Below, one piece after another: positions 1-4,273 of a stretch of 7,240 nucleotides of DNA. Position 1 is the first letter of the stretch. Each line of letters opens with the position of its first letter. A program made the translations under genes and the position numbers. The DNA lies in assembly GCA_013812485.1 (NCBI GenBank), contig JACCTJ010000234.1, positions 1-7,240 of the forward strand, read 5' to 3'. Source of the DNA: Thermoleophilaceae bacterium (lineage in GTDB: Bacteria > Actinomycetota > Thermoleophilia > Solirubrobacterales > Thermoleophilaceae). A model generated the notes under the pieces. The model was not told the DNA's origin. It ran no database searches and was given only the letters and a program-made list of their open reading frames with translations.

Positions 1-408
1 CCCGCCGGCGCCGCCTCGTCCCCTGGCGCGAGCGGCGCCGAGCCGGCCCGCCGCCGGCGCCTCGCGGCGATCGGCTTCGCCGGCGGCCTCCTCGGCTCCC
101 TGCTCGGGGTGGGCGGAGGCTTCGTGATGGTGCCCCTCCAAGTGCTCTGGGCCAAGGTCGCCCAACACCGGGCGAGCGGGACCGCACTGGCGGTCATCGT
201 CCCGATTGCGCTCGCCGGCGTGCCCGTGTACGCGCTCGCCGGGGGCGAGGTCGACTTCCGACTCGCCGCTCCGCTCGCGGTGGGGGGGGTGTTCGGCGCC
301 TACCTCGGCGCGCGAGCGGTCGCGCGGCTGCCCGAGCTGACGCTGCAGCGGATCGTCGCCGTCGTGCTCCTGATCGCCGGCCTCAAGCAGCTCGTCGTTC
401 CCGGCTGA
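1..408 (+). CDS. TauE/SafE family membrane protein, 5'-partial
   Basis: Probable membrane transporter segment of the sulfite exporter TauE/SafE family (anion or organosulfur export; substrate not readable here). The frame is open from the left edge and has no ATG, GTG or TTG before the GTG at 109. That GTG falls inside the conserved glycine motif, so the true start lies upstream of the window. The 135 visible residues begin with an Ala/Ser/Pro-rich stretch and four arginines, then a hydrophobic helix carrying GGLLGSLLGVGGGF (residues 28-41), the family hallmark. Three more hydrophobic stretches follow, ending in LIAGLKQLVVPG. That is one four-helix TauE repeat. The TGA at 406-408 shares its A with the ATG of the next gene, which encodes a second such repeat, so the two are probably translationally coupled. 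Whether another repeat precedes this one cannot be seen. Family assignment is firm; function is inferred. Confidence 0.8.
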   Translation, partial: PAGAASSPGASGAEPARRRRLAAIGFAGGLLGSLLGVGGGFVMVPLQVLWAKVAQHRASGTALAVIVPIALAGVPVYALAGGEVDFRLAAPLAVGGVFGAYLGARAVARLPELTLQRIVAVVLLIAGLKQLVVPG

Positions 409-767
409 TGCTCCTGACCGACGTCCTGCTCGTGCTTACGGGCTTCTTCGCCGGGGCGGCCAGCGGCGTGCTCGGCGTCGGCGGGGGCCTGATCTTCGTG
501 CCCGCGCTGACGCTCGGAGCAGGCCTCGGGCAGACGACCGCCCAGGGCACGTCGCTGGCGGCCATCGTGCCGACCTCGCTGGTCGGGGCGCTGACCGCCG
601 ACCGCGAGGGCAACGTGTTGCGCTCGGGCCTCGTACTGATGGCGATCCTGGGCGCAGTCGGCGCAGTCGCCGGCGCCGTGCTCGCGCTCGTTCTGCCTAC
701 GGCTGTGCTCACCCGCGTGTTCGGCGCCTTCCTGATCGTGTCGGCGTGGCGCCTGTGGCGGCGCTGA
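408..767 (+). CDS. Half-size TauE/SafE family membrane protein
   Basis: A 119-residue membrane protein equal to one TauE/SafE repeat; family members usually have two repeats and about 250 residues. An N-terminal helix carries the motif AASGVLGVGGGLIFVPAL (residues 17-34). The segment TTAQGTSLAAIVPTSLVGAL matches the family's conserved TSL...PTS second helix. Two further hydrophobic helices follow and the protein ends in WRLWRR, a positive cytoplasmic end. The ATG at 408 overlaps the preceding stop by one base (TGATG), which suggests reinitiation by ribosomes finishing the upstream gene; no good Shine-Dalgarno sequence is needed or seen. The two products together would make at least 254 residues, the size of a normal single-chain TauE/SafE. 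They may form a heteromeric transporter, or the locus may be one gene broken by a frameshift at the junction. Confidence 0.8.
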   Translation: MLLTDVLLVLTGFFAGAASGVLGVGGGLIFVPALTLGAGLGQTTAQGTSLAAIVPTSLVGALTADREGNVLRSGLVLMAILGAVGAVAGAVLALVLPTAVLTRVFGAFLIVSAWRLWRR

Positions 768-782
768 GCGCTGGCGCGCGAG

Positions 783-807
783 CGACGGCGGCCGGTGGTC
801 GCCGTCG
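783..807. terminator. GC-rich hairpin in convergent gap (possible bidirectional terminator)
   Basis: CGACGGCG (783-790) is an exact inverted repeat of CGCCGTCG (800-807), with a nine-base loop. It lies between the converging TauE/SafE and fetB genes, where a terminator serving both strands would be expected. There is no T-run on either side, so intrinsic termination is uncertain, and short dyads are common in DNA this GC-rich. Confidence 0.35.
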
Positions 808-850
808 GCCTCGGCGTGACGGCGTGGCTGCTCATCGAGCTCTGCGCGAG

Positions 851-869
851 GAGGCGTCGCTGCCGCCTC
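851..869. terminator. Short hairpin overlapping the fetB stop codon
   Basis: GAGGCG (851-856) pairs with CGCCTC (864-869) around a seven-base loop and covers most of the fetB stop (868-870, minus strand). It could help end the fetB message or protect its 3' end. There is no T-run and the stem is short, so this is weakly supported. Confidence 0.25.
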
Positions 870-1659
870 AGCCGCGCGCAGCCCGCGGGCTCGCCGGCTC
901 GCGCAGCTGGTGCGACGAGGTGAAGAAGCTGCGCTGGGCGAGCACGACCGCCGTAACCGAGGCGATCGACACGCTGCCGAGCAGCATGTAGAGGATGATG
1001 AGCTGAAGGCGCACGGCGTCGAGCGGCGCCGCCCCGGCCACGAGCAGCCCGACCATGATCCCCGGGAAGAAGATCACCCCGGTGGTCTTCGTCGAGTCGA
1101 TCAGCGGGATGACGCCCGAGCGCAGGCTGCGCCGGACGAGCGGTCGGGCGGCCTGGGTCGCGGTCGCGCCGAGCGCGAGCGCGGCCTCGATCTCGCGCCG
1201 CGAGGCGGTCACCTCGTCGCCGAGCCGGCTCAGCGCCACCGCCGCAGCGGTCATCGAGTTGCCGATCACCATCCCGCCGAGCGGGACGAGGTAGCGCGGC
1301 TCGGGCCGAAAGACGCCGAGCACGACGAGGAGCACGAGCGTCGCTGTGCCGGCCAGAGCCAGGGCGACGAGCAGCGGCACGAAGGCGCGGGGCACAGTCG
1401 GGGCGCGCCGGCGCGCCGTGAACGCGCCGAACAGCGCCATCGCGGCGATCAACGCGACCACGAGCAGCAGGCTGTCTCCGTCGAAGACGAGTTGGATCAC
1501 GAACCCGACCGCGGTCAGCTGGATGAACGAGCGCGCGACCGCCACGGCGATCCCGCGCTCGAGGCGCATCCGCTGCCACAGCGAGACGAGCACGGCCAGG
1601 GCCACGAGGCCGAGCGTGGCGGCGACCTGGGCGAAGGTGACGTCGGAGGCTGCGTTCAT
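868..1659 (-). CDS. fetB: FetB-like ABC metal exporter permease (UPF0014)
   Basis: Integral membrane permease of the FetB/YbbM (UPF0014) family, the partner of the FetA ATPase; in E. coli FetAB exports iron and lowers oxidative damage. At 263 residues it is the usual family length. An N-terminal outside helix (about 10-27) is followed by the conserved segment RSFIQLTAVGFVIQ (43-56). The strongest signature is PLGGMVIGNSMTA (126-138), which leads into RREIEAALALGAT (154-166), the cytoplasmic loop expected to contact the ATPase. IPLIDSTKTTGVIFFPGIMVGLL (184-206) is also typical; the C-terminus is polar and probably cytoplasmic. About seven membrane helices can be drawn. The ATG at 1659 overlaps the fetA TGA as ATGA, so the two are co-translated. 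The metal is inferred from the family and could be another transition metal. Confidence 0.9.
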   Translation of the reverse strand: MNAASDVTFAQVAATLGLVALAVLVSLWQRMRLERGIAVAVARSFIQLTAVGFVIQLVFDGDSLLLVVALIAAMALFGAFTARRRAPTVPRAFVPLLVALALAGTATLVLLVVLGVFRPEPRYLVPLGGMVIGNSMTAAAVALSRLGDEVTASRREIEAALALGATATQAARPLVRRSLRSGVIPLIDSTKTTGVIFFPGIMVGLLVAGAAPLDAVRLQLIILYMLLGSVSIASVTAVVLAQRSFFTSSHQLREPASPRAARG

Positions 1660-2330
1660 TCCGCGCCCGCCGGCTGCGCCGCGTCGCGACGGTCGCCGTC
1701 GGCCTCGACCACGCGCCCGCTCTCGAGCCGCACCACCCGATCGGCGAGCCGCTCGGCCTGGGCGAGGTCGTGGGTCACGAGCACGAGCGACAGGCCGAGG
1801 CGCCGGCGCAGATCGACGAGCGTCTCCTCGACGCGGTCGCGGGCGCGCGCGTCGAGGGCCGAGGTCGGCTCGTCCAGCAGCAGCACGCGCGGCTCGAGCG
1901 CGAGCGCCCGGGCCAGCATGACCCGTTGCTGCTCGCCCACCGAGAGCCGGTCGGCCTCGCGTCCGGCGAAGGCCGCCGGCAGCCCGGCGAGCTCGAGCAG
2001 CGACCCGACCTCGACCTCACGGCCGATCAGGCCCGGTCCGAAGGCGACGTTCTCGGCCACCGTGCCGGGAAGCAGGGCGGGAAGCTGAGGGACGAGGGCG
2101 ACCTCGCGGCGCAGCTCGAGCACGGCCATTGATCCGAGCGCGCGGCCGCCGTAGGCGATCGTTCCGGCGTCGGGATCGGCGAGCCGGTTGAGCAGTCGAA
2201 GCAGCGTCGACTTGCCCGAGCCCGAGTCGCCGGCGACGCAGCTCGCGCCCTCGGGAAGGGTGAGCGAGACCTCCCGCAGTACCTCCGTCCCGCCGCGCGA
2301 GGCGCTGACCCGGTGGAGCTCGAAGAGCAC
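1656..2330 (-). CDS. fetA: FetA-like ABC metal exporter ATP-binding protein
   Basis: Cytoplasmic ATPase of the ABC pair that energises the FetB permease. With the GTG start at 2330 it has 224 residues, the normal size for this family. The frame stays open far upstream, but that part is Arg/Asp/Gly-rich with no ABC homology, whereas VLFELHRVSA from this GTG is a typical ABC N-terminus. Walker A is GDSGSGKST (34-42), the Q-loop glutamine is Q82, the signature is LSVGEQQR (129-136), Walker B is VLLLDEPTSALD (149-160) and the switch histidine is H187. The signature has Val in place of the usual Gly (LSGGQ), a variant I believe occurs in this subfamily. All catalytic residues are present. The gene is first in the fetA-fetB unit and diverges from the CDF gene across a shared control region. 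The GTG has no clear Shine-Dalgarno sequence, so the exact start is less certain than the gene. Confidence 0.88.
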   Translation of the reverse strand: MLFELHRVSASRGGTEVLREVSLTLPEGASCVAGDSGSGKSTLLRLLNRLADPDAGTIAYGGRALGSMAVLELRREVALVPQLPALLPGTVAENVAFGPGLIGREVEVGSLLELAGLPAAFAGREADRLSVGEQQRVMLARALALEPRVLLLDEPTSALDARARDRVEETLVDLRRRLGLSLVLVTHDLAQAERLADRVVRLESGRVVEADGDRRDAAQPAGAE

Positions 2331-2340
2331 CGGCAGGCGC

Positions 2341-2387
2341 GGTGGCGCTAGCCGCCGAGCGGGGCGGGGCTCAAGATCCCCGCCACC
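2341..2387 (-). other. Possible structured fetA leader RNA
   Basis: GGTGGCG (2341-2347) and CGCCACC (2381-2387) are exact inverted repeats. They enclose a smaller dyad, GAGC (2357-2360) with GCTC (2369-2372). A competing hairpin, CCGCC (2380-2384) with GGCGG (2390-2394), shares the right-hand arm. In the fetA message the structure would end about ten bases before the GTG start, so it could affect ribosome access. I recognise no riboswitch class, and chance pairing is likely in such GC-rich DNA. Confidence 0.2.
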
Positions 2388-2472
2388 AGGGCGGCGAGCC
2401 TGATGCTGACGGGTTCTCGCACGAGCTGAGCGCCCTCCCGCAGGCGTCGTGGTCGAGGCGACACGCGACCGC

Positions 2473-2478
2473 AGCCTA
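2473..2478 (-). promoter_or_regulatory. Candidate -10 box for fetAB
   Basis: On the minus strand TAGGCT fits the TANNNT form of an actinobacterial -10 element. It would start transcription near 2466, leaving a leader of roughly 135 bases before the fetA GTG. No convincing -35 is visible, but its expected position falls on the CCCCC/GGGGG pseudo-palindrome at 2492-2508, which would fit repression of this promoter. Confidence 0.3.
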
Positions 2479-2491
2479 GCAACGTCCTGCC

Positions 2492-2508
2492 ATGCCCCCA
2501 GGGGGTAT
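2492..2508. promoter_or_regulatory. CsoR/RcnR-family-like metal sensor operator
   Basis: ATGCCCCCAGGGGGTAT is a 17-base pseudo-palindrome. C5 and G5 tracts flank a central A, and AT pairs lie outside with one mismatch (ATG against the complement of TAT). Operators of CsoR, InrS and related copper/nickel sensors have this build: opposed C and G tracts bounded by TA/AT. It sits between two divergent metal exporter genes, upstream of the probable -35 of the CDF gene and over the expected -35 of fetAB. No CsoR-like gene lies in the window, so the regulator would be encoded elsewhere. Assignment is by pattern and context. Confidence 0.55.
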
Positions 2509-2512
2509 CCGA

Positions 2513-2531
2513 GAGGTCGACCGGCGACCTC
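2513..2531. promoter_or_regulatory. Perfect inverted repeat over the CDF promoter
   Basis: GAGGTCG (2513-2519) and CGACCTC (2525-2531) are exact inverted repeats separated by five bases. The repeat overlaps the expected -35 of the CDF promoter (TCGACC, 2517-2522). The size and placement fit a dimeric repressor site such as one for a TetR or ArsR protein; a transcribed hairpin is less likely because it would lie upstream of the start point. Confidence 0.4.
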
Positions 2532-2540
2532 GGAGGCCCC

Positions 2541-2546
2541 TAGACT
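2541..2546 (+). promoter_or_regulatory. Candidate -10 of a leaderless promoter for the CDF gene
   Basis: TAGACT fits TANNNT and ends nine bases before the ATG at 2556, so transcription would begin at or just before the start codon. A weak -35, TCGACC (2517-2522), lies 18 bases upstream. There is no Shine-Dalgarno sequence in front of this ATG, which agrees with a leaderless message, a common arrangement in actinobacteria. Confidence 0.45.
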
Positions 2547-2555
2547 CGCTCGGGC

Positions 2556-3485
2556 ATGGCCGCTCACCAGCACGGTCACAGCCACGCCCCCGCGCCTGAC
2601 GCCGACCGGCGCCGCCTCGCAATCGCGCTCGCGCTCATCCTCGGGTTCATGGGCGTCGAGGTCGTCGTCGGCATCGCCGCCTCCTCGCTCGCCCTGCTCG
2701 CGGACGCCGCCCACATGCTCACCGACGCGGGTGCGATCGCCTTTGCCCTCGTGGCCATGCGCCTGGCCGCTCGCCCGGCCGCGGGCGGCTTCACCTTCGG
2801 CCTCAAACGCGCCGAGATCCTCTCCGCGCAGCTCAACGGCGCCACCCTGCTGGCCCTGGCCGTGTTCATCGTCGACGAGGGCGTCCGCCGGCTAGTCGAT
2901 CCACCGGCGGTCGAGGGCGCCGCCGTGCTGATCGTCGCGCTCGTCGGCATAGCGGTCAACCTCGCCGCGACCTGGACGCTCGCCAGCGCCAATCGCCAGA
3001 GCCTCAACGTGGAGGGCGCCTACCAGCACATCCTCACCGACCTGCTCGCCTTCGCCGGCACCGCGGTCGCCGGCGCGGTCGTCCTGCTGACCGGCTTCGC
3101 GCGGGCCGACGGCATCGCCGCTCTGCTCGTGGCCGCGATCATGGTCCGCGCCGCCTACGGCCTCCTGCGCGACTCGGGGCGCGTCCTGCTCGAGGCCTCG
3201 CCCAAGGGGCTCGAGCCCGAGCGCGTCGGGCGCGCGATGGCGTCGCTGCCGGGGATCCTCGAGGTTCACGACCTCCACGTCTGGGAGGTGACCTCCGGGT
3301 TTCCCTCGCTTTCGGCCCACGTCCTGGTCGCTCCCGGAGACGACTGCCATCGCCGCCGCCAGGAGCTCAAGGGCCTCCTGCACGACGAGTTCGACATCCA
3401 CCACACGACGCTCCAGGTCGACCACGAGCCGACCCGCGAGCTGCTGGAGATCGAGGCCCGGCGCGGAGAGCGCTCGAGCGCCTAA
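2556..3485 (+). CDS. CDF family divalent metal cation exporter (CzcD/ZitB-like)
   Basis: Inner-membrane cation diffusion facilitator that exchanges cytoplasmic Zn2+ or a similar divalent metal for protons. At 309 residues it has normal length. The short N-terminus is His-rich (HQHGHSH, residues 4-10), a likely metal-collecting tail. Six membrane helices span about 20-210. The transport site is visible as H53 and D57 (AHMLTD) in TM2 and H158 and D162 (HILTD) in TM5, the HD-HD set of Zn/Cd-type members. FTFGLKRAEILSAQLNG (79-95) is the conserved TM3 entry. The cytoplasmic dimerisation domain begins near 215 and includes HDLHVWEV (238-245) and His pairs near the end. The start ATG is probably leaderless. 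The divergent neighbour is the FetAB-type exporter, with a metal-sensor-like operator between them. Zn, Cd and Co cannot be told apart from sequence alone. Confidence 0.93.
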   Translation: MAAHQHGHSHAPAPDADRRRLAIALALILGFMGVEVVVGIAASSLALLADAAHMLTDAGAIAFALVAMRLAARPAAGGFTFGLKRAEILSAQLNGATLLALAVFIVDEGVRRLVDPPAVEGAAVLIVALVGIAVNLAATWTLASANRQSLNVEGAYQHILTDLLAFAGTAVAGAVVLLTGFARADGIAALLVAAIMVRAAYGLLRDSGRVLLEASPKGLEPERVGRAMASLPGILEVHDLHVWEVTSGFPSLSAHVLVAPGDDCHRRRQELKGLLHDEFDIHHTTLQVDHEPTRELLEIEARRGERSSA

Positions 3486-4132
3486 GGCCCGGGAGCGGTC
3501 CCGCCCTCGAGCAGCGGCGCGACCAGGGTCTCCACGTTCTCACGCACGAGCAGCGTCATGTCCTCGGCCCCGTCGCTCTCCTGCCAGGTCTCCGCGGCCA
3601 CGCGGAAGGCGGTGCCGAACGCCGCCGCCACGAGCCGGGGGCGGCGGCCGCTCGCCTCGAGCCCGAGGCGAAGGGCCACGAAGTCGCGCAGCACGAGCTC
3701 CATGCCGTGGATCATCTCGAGGAAGGCCGCCGCGAGATGGGGAGTGGTAGTGCATAGGTGGATCCGGCAGAGCTGACGCTCGCGGTCGGTGCTGTGCAGC
3801 GCCGCGAAGATCTGGAGCAGCTCGCGCAGGGAGTCCATCAGCGGCTCCTCGGGTGGCCGCTCGGCCAGGCTGCGAGCCGCGAGGGTCATCTCGTCGCGGC
3901 CCCGGGCGAGGAGCACGTCCTCTTTCGAGGCGAAGTAACGGAAGAACGTGCGCGGCGAGATCAACGCGGCCTCCGCGATCTCCTCGATCGTCGTCGCGTC
4001 GTAGCCGTGCTCGAGGAACAAGCCGAGAGCGGCCGCCTCGATGTCCTCGCGGGTGCGGGCCCGGCGCCGCTCGCGCAGGCCTACGACGGCGACCCGTTCG
4101 GCAGTTAGTGTCTTTCTGGCGGTGTCTGTCAT
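3482..4132 (-). CDS. TetR family transcriptional regulator
   Basis: A 216-residue dimeric DNA-binding repressor of the TetR/AcrR family. The basic N-terminal extension (about 1-28, with RERRRARTR) precedes the DNA-binding domain. Helix 1 is EDIEAAALGLFLEHGYDATTI (29-49) and the helix-turn-helix is IEEIAEAALISPRTFFRYFASKED (49-72), a near-consensus match. The C-terminal ligand domain is not specific enough to name an inducer; it contains one Cys and several His residues (CRIHLC...H). The ATG at 4132 is the only clear start before the domain, and it lacks a Shine-Dalgarno sequence. The gene diverges from the RND transporter at 4270, so it most likely controls that pump and itself. Its stop overlaps the CDF stop by interlocking TAG and TAA codons, leaving no intergenic terminator. 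Confidence 0.93.
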   Translation of the reverse strand: MTDTARKTLTAERVAVVGLRERRRARTREDIEAAALGLFLEHGYDATTIEEIAEAALISPRTFFRYFASKEDVLLARGRDEMTLAARSLAERPPEEPLMDSLRELLQIFAALHSTDRERQLCRIHLCTTTPHLAAAFLEMIHGMELVLRDFVALRLGLEASGRRPRLVAAAFGTAFRVAAETWQESDGAEDMTLLVRENVETLVAPLLEGGTAPGP

Positions 4133-4193
4133 AGTGTCGGTCGTTGTCGTAACAGTATCGTTCCAAGCGGAGAATGGCGTCGCTGTAGTGTCG
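4132..4193 (+). repeat. TAGTGTCG direct repeats in the tetR-RND divergent region
   Basis: TAGTGTCG occurs at 4132-4139 and again at 4186-4193, with related words TAGTGTCT (4107-4114) and CAGTATCG (4153-4160). Recurrence of one eight-base word on both sides of the dyad suggests regulator half-sites. The copy at 4186 also starts with TAGTGT, a TANNNT -10 candidate for the RND gene. Without a known TetR site in this family the role is open. Confidence 0.35.
4148..4160. promoter_or_regulatory. Candidate TetR operator and tetR -10 region
   Basis: CGTAACAGTATCG is an imperfect dyad (CG..AC.GT..CG) centred at 4154. Read on the minus strand it contains TACTGT (4157 to 4152), a TANNNT -10 that would start the tetR message about a dozen bases before its ATG. 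A repressor bound here would block its own promoter. The dyad is short and the other candidate words nearby are direct repeats, so this is a suggestion only. Confidence 0.3.
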
Positions 4194-4243
4194 AAAAACT
4201 CCCCGTTACCGGGCCTGAACCGCCCACCCTCGCGTAGCTACCC

Positions 4244-4273
4244 ATGATCCACCCCCGAGAGATCCGACCATGA
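4244..4273 (+). CDS. Nine-codon mini-ORF coupled to the RND start
   Basis: ATG at 4244 opens a frame reading MIHPREIRP and stops at TGA 4271-4273. That stop overlaps the RND start (ATG 4270-4272) as ATGA. The GAGAG stretch inside the mini-ORF lies seven to ten bases before the RND ATG and may act as its weak ribosome site. The mini-ORF could be a leader that couples or tunes RND translation, or a chance overlap. No ribosome site for the mini-ORF itself is seen. Confidence 0.25.
   Translation: MIHPREIRP

Noticed and set aside
109..408. GTG at 109 as the start of the first TauE/SafE gene
   Set aside because: It would begin inside the conserved GVGGG motif and remove half of the first helix. 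The frame is open to the window edge, so the gene is simply cut off.
383..1579. 398-codon minus-strand open frame crossing the TauE/SafE genes and fetB
   Set aside because: Arg/Ala-rich with no recognisable domain. It overlaps well-supported genes on both strands in another frame.
910..2088. Long plus-strand open frame rich in Arg, Asp, Glu and His
   Set aside because: It lies antisense to the fetA-fetB pair, which has full ABC motifs on the other strand; its composition is that of a GC-driven shadow frame.
2331..2480. Riboswitch in the fetA leader
   Set aside because: Several GC-rich dyads exist, but I could match none of the conserved cores of known metal or cofactor riboswitches (NiCo, Mn, fluoride, cobalamin, TPP). 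Only a weak generic structure is reported.
2331..2714. N-terminal extension of FetA reaching back to an ATG at 2714
   Set aside because: The extra 128 residues are low-complexity and charged, overlap the CDF gene and the control region, and have no place in an ABC ATPase. The GTG at 2330 gives the normal length.
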